The notes under the pieces were generated by a model, which was not told the DNA's origin, did no database searches, and saw only the letters and a list, made by a program, of their open reading frames with translations. From positions 372,001 through 436,000 of the forward strand of contig NZ_JBGGTX010000003.1 of the NCBI RefSeq assembly GCF_041287255.1: a stretch of 64,000 nt of DNA. Direction: 5' to 3'. How positions within the stretch are numbered: the first letter of the stretch is position 1; every line of letters starts with the position of its first letter. Origin of the DNA: Tamlana flava (GTDB lineage Bacteria; Bacteroidota; Bacteroidia; Flavobacteriales; Flavobacteriaceae). Below, piece after piece: positions 1-7,355 of this stretch. Position numbers and translations under genes: made by a program.

Positions 1-8
1 TGATGCCA

Positions 9-461
9 TTATTGCTTGTTTTTCGAGTCAATTATTATGGTAACTGGGCCATCATTGAGCAACTCCACTTTCATGTCGGCACCGAATTCTCCAGTTTGTA
101 CTTTCTTGTTTAAATCTGCCTCAAGTTGTTCAACAAAACATTCGTACAAAGGAATGGCAATATCTGGCTTGGCCGCTTTAATATAACTTGGCCTGTTTCC
201 TTTTTTTGTGGATGCATGGAGCGTAAACTGGCTTACCACAATGGCATCGCCACCAACATCTTTTATGGAATTGTTCATTACCCCATTATTATCACCAAAA
301 ACACGCAAGTTTGCAATTTTATTTGAAAGCCATTTGATATCTTCTTGGGTATCGTCATCAACTATACCCAACAAAATTAAAAGGCCCTTTTCAATGGAAG
401 CTAATTTTGAACCATCAATTGTGACACTTGCATTTGAGACTCTTTGAATGACCACTTTCAT
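9..461 (-). CDS. dtd: D-aminoacyl-tRNA deacylase (Dtd)
   Basis: Dtd hydrolyses D-aminoacyl-tRNAs (and Gly-tRNA mischarged on tRNA-Ala) in the cytoplasm, as a proofreading step in translation. The 150-residue protein has the usual family length. The family motif SQFTL lies at residues 77-81, followed by the conserved KKGNRPSY segment. The C-terminal NDGPVT motif at 136-141 carries the cross-subunit Gly-cisPro. The ATG start gives the canonical MKVVIQRV N-terminus. It lies just downstream of rsgA on the same strand with a 54-nt gap, so the two may be co-transcribed. The stop codon is only 8 nt from the window edge, but the gene is complete. Confidence 0.95.
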   Translation of the reverse strand: MKVVIQRVSNASVTIDGSKLASIEKGLLILLGIVDDDTQEDIKWLSNKIANLRVFGDNNGVMNNSIKDVGGDAIVVSQFTLHASTKKGNRPSYIKAAKPDIAIPLYECFVEQLEADLNKKVQTGEFGADMKVELLNDGPVTIIIDSKNKQ

Positions 462-515
462 TTACTTAAATTTCCAAGGTAATTCCTCTAATTGAATACT
501 GTTACCTCAAGCTGA

Positions 516-1466
516 TTAAGGGTTATCCCAATTATCTGTTCTGTAATTTTCATCCTCGCCTTCTAAAATTTGCAGGTAACTTCGGTATCTTGAATATTCA
601 ACTTCGCCTTCGTCCAAGGCCTGTTTTACAGCGCATTTTGGCTCATTAACATGCAGGCAATTATTGAACTTGCAATCTTGTTTTAATGCAAAAAACTCAG
701 GAAAATAATCGCCCACCTCTTCCTTATCCATGTCTACAATACCAAAACCTTTTATTCCCGGGGTGTCTATTATTTTAGCCCCAAAACTTAAATCGAACAT
801 TTCAGCAAAGGTAGTGGTATGTTGCCCTTGCATATGAAGTGATGAAATTTCCTTTGTTTTTAGGTTTAAATCGGGTTCAATGGCATTTACCAAAGTTGAT
901 TTTCCAACGCCGGAATGACCAGAAAACATGCTCACCTTATCATGCATTAACGCTTTAACCTTGTCTACATTTTTTCCCGTTTTGGCTGAAACTCCAATAC
1001 ATTCATACCCAATTTTACGGTATACATGTGCCAAATAGCGCACTTCATTTAAGGCATCCTCATCATAAGCATCTATTTTATTGAACAGAAGAATGGTTTT
1101 AACGGAATATGCTTCGGCTGTTACCAAAAACCGGTCAATAAAACTGGTTAGTGTTGGTGGATTATTTATGGTAATCATCAAAAAAACCTGATCTAAATTC
1201 GCGGCAATTATATGTGTTTGCTTAGAAAGGTTTACTGATTTACGGACAATGTAATTGGCACGATCGTGAATGTTATAAATGATGCCAGACTCTTGATTAT
1301 TGTCGGTTTCAATTTCAAAATCAACCACATCACCAACGGCTATCGGGTTTGTACTTTTTATACCTTTGATCCTAAACCTTCCTTTTATACGGCATTCGTA
1401 AGTATGCCCCAAATCGGTTTTTACCGTGTACCAACTTCCTGTAGATTTATAAACGCTTCCTGTCAT
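516..1466 (-). CDS. rsgA: Ribosome small-subunit-dependent GTPase RsgA
   Basis: RsgA is a circularly permuted GTPase that binds the 30S subunit late in assembly. An N-terminal OB-fold occupies about residues 1-85. The G motifs appear in permuted order: G4 NKID (129-132), G5 SAK (160-162), G1 GHSGVGKST (183-191), then G3 DTPG (234-237). The C-terminal zinc knuckle is visible as C265, C270, H272 and C278. At 316 residues it is of normal length. The ATG start at 1466 is followed by the expected OB-fold. It faces away from the secreted-protein gene at 1553, so the 86-nt gap holds divergent promoters. Confidence 0.95.
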   Translation of the reverse strand: MTGSVYKSTGSWYTVKTDLGHTYECRIKGRFRIKGIKSTNPIAVGDVVDFEIETDNNQESGIIYNIHDRANYIVRKSVNLSKQTHIIAANLDQVFLMITINNPPTLTSFIDRFLVTAEAYSVKTILLFNKIDAYDEDALNEVRYLAHVYRKIGYECIGVSAKTGKNVDKVKALMHDKVSMFSGHSGVGKSTLVNAIEPDLNLKTKEISSLHMQGQHTTTFAEMFDLSFGAKIIDTPGIKGFGIVDMDKEEVGDYFPEFFALKQDCKFNNCLHVNEPKCAVKQALDEGEVEYSRYRSYLQILEGEDENYRTDNWDNP

Positions 1467-1552
1467 TTAAAACAATAATAATGCAAATTAACAACATTTC
1501 AGTATAAGAAAAAGTTTATCTTAGGTGCTTAATCTTAAAAAAAGTCAACAAC

Positions 1553-2005
1553 ATGAAAAAAATTTTAATCGTTTTAAGCATTACTTTGTTTGCCTTTATT
1601 GAAACCAACGCACAAGTGGAATATAAGGTTGTAACTAGTGTAGAATCGATCGTTCCAAATGGACTTGGACGTTCAAGACTAATTAGCGCCAATGAGAAAA
1701 AAGATTACAAAGAATTTACCACCACACAAACTGAAGATGATAATACCAGAAATAAATCGGATAGAAGTGAGATAAGGGTTAAAGATTTTGATGAGACCAA
1801 ATTGCTTAATTTTTATAACCTTGGTGGTATTCGTTTTCAAAACATTGCTGCTAACGATGCTTTAATAGAATCAAAAATCAATACCATGATAGAAGAAGGA
1901 TGGGAACTGGCCTTTGTTACCAGTGCTGTTGAAAGTGAGGCCGGAAAAGGTGACGGTCAAGGCATCTTCATTACGCGTTTCATTTTTAAAAGAAACAAGC
2001 AATAA
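1553..2005 (+). CDS. Uncharacterised secreted protein
   Basis: I do not recognise a named family. The 150-residue product starts with a clear signal peptide: two lysines, a hydrophobic stretch of about 14 residues, and a likely cleavage site after TNA or NAQ near residue 20. It is therefore probably periplasmic or exported. The C-terminal half has the pattern of a small alpha/beta domain, with an IEEGWELAFVTSAVES segment and a final ITRFIFKR strand that loosely recalls DUF4177-type domains. It is a single-gene unit, divergent from rsgA and ended by the strong palindromic terminator shared with the convergent Phe/Tyr operon. No role can be assigned. Confidence 0.75.
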   Translation: MKKILIVLSITLFAFIETNAQVEYKVVTSVESIVPNGLGRSRLISANEKKDYKEFTTTQTEDDNTRNKSDRSEIRVKDFDETKLLNFYNLGGIRFQNIAANDALIESKINTMIEEGWELAFVTSAVESEAGKGDGQGIFITRFIFKRNKQ

Positions 2006-2017
2006 CCTCAAAGTAAT

Positions 2018-2060
2018 TTCATAAAAAAAAGCCTCGAGATTCGAGGCTTTTTTTTATGAA
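2018..2060. terminator. Bidirectional intrinsic terminator
   Basis: A perfect palindrome with a 20-bp stem (core AGCCTCGA / TCGAGGCT) and a 3-nt loop GAT. The core is flanked by eight A on the left and eight T on the right, so it has a U-tract for transcripts from either side. It sits in the 56-nt gap between the secreted-protein gene (plus) and the end of the DAHP synthase gene (minus) and should terminate both. Confidence 0.93.
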
Positions 2061-2061
2061 A

Positions 2062-3144
2062 TTAACCATTGATAATCTTTTCTTGATGGTTAATGGATTC
2101 TTGGTGAATAGCTTTGAACATTTTTAAAATAAACTCTTCACTTAACCCGTGTTGCTCACCCTCTAAAACCATTTTCCCTAAAATCTCGTTCCAACGTTTT
2201 GATTGCAAAACAGCCACGTTCTTTTTCTTTTTAAGTTCACCTATTCCGTCTGCTGCTTTCATTCGTTTTCCTAGTAAATCGATAATTTGATTATCGACTA
2301 CATCAATCTGTGCCCTTAAAGTACCCAACGCTTTGTTGTAAGCATCTTCAGAATCGGTTTCTTTTCTAATTTTTAAATCTTTCATAATTTGCACCAATGT
2401 TTTTGGTGTTACTTGTTGTGCAGCATCACTCCATGCATTATCTGGGTCGTAATGGGTCTCAATCATCAAGCCATCAAAATTAAGGTCTAAAGCAGCCTGC
2501 GACACATCAAAAATCATATCTCTTTTACCCGTAATGTGGGATGGGTCATTGATTAAAGGTATGTCTGGAAATTTATTTTGAAACTCAATAGCCAATTGCC
2601 ACTCTGGGTTGTTTCTATATTTAGTCTTTTCGTAAGTTGAAAATCCTCTGTGGATAGCACCTATGTTTTTTACACCTGAAGAGTATATTCTTTCAATACC
2701 TCCCAACCACAAAGAAAGGTCTGGGTTTACTGGGTTTTTAATCAAAACAGGCTTTTCTGTAGCCTCAAGTGCATCTGCTATTTCTTGCATAATAAATGGG
2801 CTTACAGTAGAACGCGCCCCAATCCATAACATATCAATATCATGCTCTAAAGCCAATTTTACATGGGCAGCATTGGCAACTTCGGTACATACTTTCATAC
2901 CGGTTTCTGCTTTTACTTTTTGCAACCATTTTAATCCTAAAGCACCAACGCCTTCAAACATTCCTGGACGTGTTCTTGGTTTCCAAATACCCGCTCTGAA
3001 GTAATTTACATCGGTGTCTTTTAGCTCGTGGGCTATTTTTAAAACTTGCTCTTCGGTTTCCGCACTACATGGTCCTGCAACAACCAACGGGTGATCTAAA
3101 TTTAAATCATCCAACCATGCTCTCATTTCTTTTTTGTTTTCCAT
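2062..3144 (-). CDS. Bifunctional DAHP synthase / chorismate mutase (type II)
   Basis: This enzyme catalyses the first step of the shikimate pathway (PEP plus erythrose-4-phosphate to DAHP) and, through a second domain, chorismate to prephenate. Residues about 1-260 form the DAHP synthase/KDOP synthase barrel (VVAGPCSAE, FRAGIWKPRTRP, NDPSHITGKRD). Residues about 270-350 form an AroQ-type chorismate mutase helix bundle (RAQIDVVDNQIIDLLGKR). This order, synthase first and mutase second, is the one usual in Bacteroidota and is the reverse of Bacillus AroA. It is the last gene of the pheA operon, 10 nt after tyrA. The mutase here explains why PheA has no mutase domain. In Bacillus-type fusions the mutase domain gives feedback control by prephenate or chorismate; whether that holds here is inference. 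Confidence 0.93.
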   Translation of the reverse strand: MENKKEMRAWLDDLNLDHPLVVAGPCSAETEEQVLKIAHELKDTDVNYFRAGIWKPRTRPGMFEGVGALGLKWLQKVKAETGMKVCTEVANAAHVKLALEHDIDMLWIGARSTVSPFIMQEIADALEATEKPVLIKNPVNPDLSLWLGGIERIYSSGVKNIGAIHRGFSTYEKTKYRNNPEWQLAIEFQNKFPDIPLINDPSHITGKRDMIFDVSQAALDLNFDGLMIETHYDPDNAWSDAAQQVTPKTLVQIMKDLKIRKETDSEDAYNKALGTLRAQIDVVDNQIIDLLGKRMKAADGIGELKKKKNVAVLQSKRWNEILGKMVLEGEQHGLSEEFILKMFKAIHQESINHQEKIING

Positions 3145-3154
3145 AATTTTACTC

Positions 3155-4006
3155 TTAACTAATTCCTTTTAAAATATCTTTTATGTAATTGGTATCTTTC
3201 ATTTCATTGTAAATACCTTCAAAATCATCTCTTTTCATCATGTCTTTAAAATGAGTGAGGTTTGAAATGTATTCTTCAAGCGTTTCAATGACGTTGCTTT
3301 TATTTTGTTTGAAAATGGGCGTCCACATTTCGGGCGAACTTTTTGCCAAACGTACTGTTGAGGCAAATCCACTACCAGCCATGTCAAAAATATCACGCTC
3401 ATTTTTTTCCTTTTCAATGACCGTTTTGCCCAACATGAACGAACTTATATGCGATAAATGCGACACATATGCAATGTGCTTATCGTGTGCTTCTGGATTC
3501 ATGTAACGAATGCGCATACCAATATCGGCAAACAATTTCAATGCTTTTTCTTGAAGTTTGAAGGTTGTTTTCTCCACTTCACAAACAATATTGGTTTTAC
3601 CAACAAACAAACCGCTCATAGCAGCACTCGGTCCAGAATGTTCTGTACCGGCTATAGGATGCATGGCCAGAAAGTTTCTTCGTTTCGGGTGGTTTTCAAC
3701 GGCTTTGCAGATATCCAGTTTTGTGGAGCCTGCGTCAACAACCAATGCGGTGTCAGGTATTTTATCTAAAATAGTGGGCAATAGCTTTACAGTGGCATCA
3801 ACTGGAATGGAAACAATAACCAAATCGGCATGGGCAATATCATCCAAGGTAGCCTTTTTGTCAATTAAATTGAGCGCCAAAGCTTCATCAAGTGTGGTTT
3901 CCTTTCTACTTATACCATGAATTACAACCTCAGGGTTGTTATTTTTGATATCAATAGCCAAGCTCCCGCCAATCAATCCAACTCCTATTGCATATATATT
4001 TTTCAT
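3155..4006 (-). CDS. tyrA: Prephenate dehydrogenase
   Basis: TyrA oxidatively decarboxylates prephenate to 4-hydroxyphenylpyruvate, the tyrosine branch. The 283-residue protein opens with a Rossmann motif (IGVGLIGGSLA, about residues 7-17). It contains the family motif HPIAGTEHSGP around the substrate site and the helical dimerisation half with the conserved SHLSH segment. There is no fused mutase or ACT domain, so it is the minimal form. It lies 2 nt downstream of the aminotransferase gene and 10 nt before the DAHP synthase gene, inside one operon. Control probably comes from the leader attenuator before pheA, whose control codons include Tyr. Confidence 0.93.
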   Translation of the reverse strand: MKNIYAIGVGLIGGSLAIDIKNNNPEVVIHGISRKETTLDEALALNLIDKKATLDDIAHADLVIVSIPVDATVKLLPTILDKIPDTALVVDAGSTKLDICKAVENHPKRRNFLAMHPIAGTEHSGPSAAMSGLFVGKTNIVCEVEKTTFKLQEKALKLFADIGMRIRYMNPEAHDKHIAYVSHLSHISSFMLGKTVIEKEKNERDIFDMAGSGFASTVRLAKSSPEMWTPIFKQNKSNVIETLEEYISNLTHFKDMMKRDDFEGIYNEMKDTNYIKDILKGIS

Positions 4007-4008
4007 CT

Positions 4009-5154
4009 TTACTTTACTCGTTCAATGGCTTCCTCTAAAGCCTCGGTTGATGCACATAACGAAAACCTGATATAACCCTCACCTTTACTGCCAAAAATGG
4101 TCCCTGGTGTGATAAAAATATGGTTCTCCTGCAATACTAAATCTATAAACTCTTCAGACTTAATGAATTCAGGCAATTTAGCCCAAACAAAAAGTCCAGA
4201 AGCATTTTTATCATAGGTACAGTTTAAAGCATCAGCCAACTGCCAAACCAATTGGCGGCGTTCTTGGTACACATTGTTTAGGGTTGCAAACCACATGGTG
4301 GAGCAATTTAAGGCTTCAACGGCACCTTTTTGAATGCCGAAAAACATACCCGAGTCCATATTACTTTTTACTTTTAAAATATTGCTGATATGGGTGCTGT
4401 CTCCAACAACCATACCCACCCGCCAACCAGCCATATTGAAGGTTTTACTCAAGGAATTAAGTTCCAAACACACTTCTTTTGCGCCTTCAACACTTAAAAT
4501 GCTTTTTGGTTCATTGTTTAAAATGAAGCTATACGGGTTATCATTAACAATTAAAATGTTGTGTTTTTTGCCAAAGGCCACAAGTTCTTCAAAAACATAC
4601 TTTGTTGGCTTTGCTCCTGTTGGCATATGTGGATAATTTACCCACATAAGCTTGACTTTGCTTAAATCCAATTTTTCAAGCTCGGCGAAATTTGGCACCC
4701 AATTATTGGCTTCATCCAATTCATATAAAACACTTTTTGCGCCTACCAATTTAGTAACCGATTGGTATGTTGGATACCCCGGATTTGGTATTAAAACCTC
4801 ATCGCCTTCATTAAGGTAAGCCATAGAAATGTGCATTATGCCCTCCTTACTTCCCATTAACGGCAATATTTCTGATGCTGGACTCAAACTCACAGAAAAA
4901 TGGGCTTTATAAAACTTGGCTATGGCCTCCCTAAGCTCTGGTAACCCCTGATAGCTTTGGTACTTGTGCGCATTTGGGTTTTGAAAGCTGGCGGATATAG
5001 CATCCAACACTTTTTGCGGTGGCTGCAAATCTGGGCTACCAATACCTAAATTGATAACAGGCTTGCCATCGGCAATCATCGAATTAACCTCTCTCAATTT
5101 TTTTGAGAAATAGTATTCTTCAACGGTATTTAATCGGTTTGCCACTTGAATCAT
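4009..5154 (-). CDS. Class I/II aminotransferase, probably aromatic
   Basis: A PLP-dependent fold-type I aminotransferase of 381 residues. The PLP lysine lies in LNSLSKTFNMAGWRVG, and the N-terminal GIGSPDLQPP and the NPGYPTYQS segments are typical of the family. Its position between pheA and tyrA, overlapping pheA by 4 nt, suggests it makes Phe and/or Tyr from phenylpyruvate and 4-hydroxyphenylpyruvate. Sequence alone cannot exclude a broader role such as LL-DAP or aspartate transamination, since the family is promiscuous. The translation-coupled overlap with pheA supports co-regulation by the upstream attenuator. Confidence 0.85.
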   Translation of the reverse strand: MIQVANRLNTVEEYYFSKKLREVNSMIADGKPVINLGIGSPDLQPPQKVLDAISASFQNPNAHKYQSYQGLPELREAIAKFYKAHFSVSLSPASEILPLMGSKEGIMHISMAYLNEGDEVLIPNPGYPTYQSVTKLVGAKSVLYELDEANNWVPNFAELEKLDLSKVKLMWVNYPHMPTGAKPTKYVFEELVAFGKKHNILIVNDNPYSFILNNEPKSILSVEGAKEVCLELNSLSKTFNMAGWRVGMVVGDSTHISNILKVKSNMDSGMFFGIQKGAVEALNCSTMWFATLNNVYQERRQLVWQLADALNCTYDKNASGLFVWAKLPEFIKSEEFIDLVLQENHIFITPGTIFGSKGEGYIRFSLCASTEALEEAIERVK

Positions 5155-5978
5155 AGCTTTGCATTTTTATATTCCCCTAAAACCTTAAAGCCATCGGCCA
5201 TAATATCAATCAACGATTTGGCTTTTTTAAAATCGCTGTATTCTTCAAAAGTCACATCCACAAAAAAGGCATATTTCCAAGGTTTTTCAATAATCGGTAA
5301 AGATTGAATTTTCGTTAAATTCAATTTACAATCGCTCATTACATTTAAAATAGCCGCCAAGCTACCACGTTTGTGGTTTGCCTCAAATTTTACCGAAGCC
5401 TTGTTTATTTGGTCTTCAGGCACCTCAGAATTCACCCGTTTTACAATCACAAATCGGGTTTCATTATGCTTGATGGTTTGTATGCTGTGCGCCAAAATAT
5501 CCAATTCAAAAATTTCAGCCGCTCTAGCACTGGCAATTGCTCCAACCCCTTTTAGCTTTTTTAGATGTATACGTTCTGCAACCTCAGCAGTATCCTTATC
5601 TTCAACCAATTTTATATGCGGAAAGTCCCTAAAAAACTCCTTACACTGCAAAAGTGCCATAGGGTGTGAATAAACTTCCTTTATATCTTCTATGGTCTGG
5701 TTTGTCCATGCCATTAAATTATGCTGAATATCTAAATAATGCTCGCCCACAATGTGCAAACCGTATTTATCGATTAAAGCATAATTTGGAATTATAGAAC
5801 CTGCAATAGAATTTTCTAAAGCCATTACAGCCGCATCACATTCTTTGGTAATTAAGGCATCAACCACCCTATCAAATGTTAGGCAATCGATACAATCAAC
5901 CGGTTTTTCAAAAAATTGCTGCGACACAATATGATGAAAAGACCCCTTAATACCTTGTATGGCTACTGTTTTAATCAA
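5151..5978 (-). CDS. pheA: Prephenate dehydratase
   Basis: PheA converts prephenate to phenylpyruvate. The 275-residue protein has the two-lobed dehydratase domain (GIKGSFHH near the start, ALENSIAGSI, and NETRFVIV near residue 160) and a C-terminal ACT domain from about residue 190 (RGSLAAILNVM, SLPIIEKPWKYAFFVD), which normally binds Phe for feedback inhibition. There is no chorismate mutase domain; that is on the DAHP synthase. The start is a TTG: the codon at 5978-5976 gives the canonical MIKTVAIQG, an in-frame stop lies only a few codons upstream, and no nearby ATG fits. It is the first structural gene of the Phe/Tyr operon, behind a leader-peptide attenuator. Confidence 0.93.
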   Translation of the reverse strand: MIKTVAIQGIKGSFHHIVSQQFFEKPVDCIDCLTFDRVVDALITKECDAAVMALENSIAGSIIPNYALIDKYGLHIVGEHYLDIQHNLMAWTNQTIEDIKEVYSHPMALLQCKEFFRDFPHIKLVEDKDTAEVAERIHLKKLKGVGAIASARAAEIFELDILAHSIQTIKHNETRFVIVKRVNSEVPEDQINKASVKFEANHKRGSLAAILNVMSDCKLNLTKIQSLPIIEKPWKYAFFVDVTFEEYSDFKKAKSLIDIMADGFKVLGEYKNAKL

Positions 5979-6035
5979 AGTTTTACTTTAGTTTTCTTTA
6001 AATCCTTTTTTTATTGGCTTCAACCACTTGTTGAC

Positions 6036-6063
6036 AAAAAAAAGTCCCGATTTTCATCGAGAC
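6036..6063 (-). terminator. Attenuator terminator of the pheA operon
   Basis: On the minus strand, GTCTCGAT pairs with ATCGGGAC (8 bp, one G-U) around a GAAA tetraloop and is followed at once by eight T. It lies between the leader-peptide stop (6090) and pheA (5978), so it can abort transcription before the first structural gene. Its 5' arm contains GTCTCG, complementary to CGAGAC inside the leader ORF (plus-strand 6103-6108). That gives a competing antiterminator pairing. Confidence 0.88.
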
Positions 6064-6089
6064 CCATACTTTTAATTTATGTTTATAAA

Positions 6090-6167
6090 TTATACATACA
6101 ACGTCTCGTTTCTTCCGCTAAAAAAGAAATAGTTGTTAAAATATGTATAATAAACTGTCGTTGTCAT
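6090..6167 (-). CDS. pheA operon leader peptide (Tyr/Phe attenuator)
   Basis: A 25-codon ORF from ATG to TAA, upstream of pheA. It contains five Tyr and four Phe, concentrated in the run VYYTYFNNYFFF (residues 5-16). This is the composition expected of a peptide that stalls ribosomes when charged tRNA-Tyr or tRNA-Phe is scarce. Downstream codons for N-E-T contain CGAGAC, which can pair with the 5' arm of the following terminator. Stalling at the Tyr/Phe run would expose this segment and allow read-through, while a ribosome reaching the stop codon would cover it and permit termination. A weak -7-like box TACTTTAG lies just upstream (6178-6185). The architecture is read directly from sequence; function is inferred from classical attenuators. 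Confidence 0.82.
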   Translation of the reverse strand: MTTTVYYTYFNNYFFFSGRNETLYV

Positions 6168-6287
6168 AATTACGGCGCTAAAGTAAATATTATTTTAAGA
6201 AATAAAAACACAATAAAATCTTTTTTTCACTTTTTTTAAAAGTTTTAAAGATTTTCAAGTAAATACAACTTTACATTAGATAATCAT

Positions 6288-6295
6288 TATTTTTG
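6288..6295 (+). promoter_or_regulatory. Candidate -7 promoter box for gldA
   Basis: TATTTTTG matches the Bacteroidota -7 consensus TAnnTTTG exactly and ends 17 nt before the gldA ATG. No convincing -33 box was seen. Confidence 0.55.
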
Positions 6296-6312
6296 AAGAA
6301 AGTATTTTAAAT

Positions 6313-7209
6313 ATGTCCATAGAAGTAACAAGTGTTTCAAAGCTTTACGGAAAACAAAAAGCGCTAAACAATGTTTCCTTTAAGGTTGAAAAACCCGAAA
6401 TTGTTGGCTTTTTAGGGCCTAATGGTGCTGGAAAGTCCACAATGATGAAAATTTTAACCACCTATTTGAATGCCGATAACGGCAATGCCAAGGTAAATGG
6501 ATTTGACGTAACCAACTGCACCAAAGAGGTACAGCAAAGTGTTGGCTATTTGCCTGAACACAACCCACTTTATTTAGACATGTACATTAAAGAATATCTG
6601 TCGTTCAACGCAAATATTTACAATGTAAATAAACACCGAATTGACGAAGTTATTGAACTTACGGGCTTAACACCTGAGGCCCACAAAAAAATAGGGCAAC
6701 TTTCTAAAGGATACAGACAGCGTGTTGGTTTGGCCAATGCCCTTTTGCACGATCCTGAGGTTTTAATTTTGGATGAACCTACAACGGGTTTAGACCCCAA
6801 CCAATTAATAGACATTAGAAATCTGATAAAAAATATTGGCAAAACCAAAACTGTTTTTCTTTCAACCCATATTATGCAAGAAGTTGAAGCCATGTGCGAC
6901 CGCGTTATTATCATCAACAAAGGTGAAGTTGTTGCAGACAAAAAACTTAAAGACCTTAGGGATGAAAAAGAACAAGTGGTGGTAGTTGAGTTCGATTATC
7001 GTGTTGAAGATGCCTTTCTTTTAAAATTGCCCAAAGCTAAAAGTGTTGTTAACACTTATGGTTTTTATTATGAAATAACGTTTAAAACCTCGGAAGACAT
7101 GCGCTCCTATGTCTTTGATTTTGCGCATGACAATAAGTTGAAAATACTTCAACTCAATCAAAAAAATGCAAGTTTAGAATCACTTTTTAGAGATTTAACA
7201 TCTATTTAA
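6313..7209 (+). CDS. gldA: Gliding motility ABC transporter ATP-binding protein GldA
   Basis: An ABC ATPase of 298 residues: Walker A GPNGAGKS (35-42), Q-loop region YLPEHNPLY (79-87), signature LSKGYRQR (130-137), Walker B LILDEP with D-loop (151-162), and an H-loop STH. A C-terminal extension of about 80 residues follows, as in GldA of Flavobacterium. GldA works with the membrane proteins GldF and GldG, which are not in this window. In Flavobacterium these genes are needed for gliding, although some relatives lack the whole set. It is transcribed alone from a divergent region shared with the pheA leader. A generic export ATPase is the alternative reading. Confidence 0.82.
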   Translation: MSIEVTSVSKLYGKQKALNNVSFKVEKPEIVGFLGPNGAGKSTMMKILTTYLNADNGNAKVNGFDVTNCTKEVQQSVGYLPEHNPLYLDMYIKEYLSFNANIYNVNKHRIDEVIELTGLTPEAHKKIGQLSKGYRQRVGLANALLHDPEVLILDEPTTGLDPNQLIDIRNLIKNIGKTKTVFLSTHIMQEVEAMCDRVIIINKGEVVADKKLKDLRDEKEQVVVVEFDYRVEDAFLLKLPKAKSVVNTYGFYYEITFKTSEDMRSYVFDFAHDNKLKILQLNQKNASLESLFRDLTSI

Positions 7210-7328
7210 AATCTAATTTTTTAAAGATGATAATTGTCATCTTTATAACAGATATATGACCGTAATTTTGCCCAAAATATTTAAAAAATCAAGAAAGGTT
7301 TTCGCTTTATAATTAGCTTGCAATCGAT

Positions 7329-7336
7329 TACCTTTG
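7329..7336 (+). promoter_or_regulatory. Candidate -7 promoter box for pta-ackA
   Basis: TACCTTTG fits TAnnTTTG exactly and lies 19 nt before the pta ATG, implying a short untranslated leader. The -33 region is not clear. Confidence 0.6.
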
Positions 7337-7355
7337 TAGCAAAATAAAATTAAAA

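Noticed and set aside
7215..7241. AAAGATGA/TCATCTTT hairpin after gldA
   Set aside because: The stem is AT-rich and is not followed by a T run on the plus strand. It may be a weak terminator but the evidence is too thin for a call.
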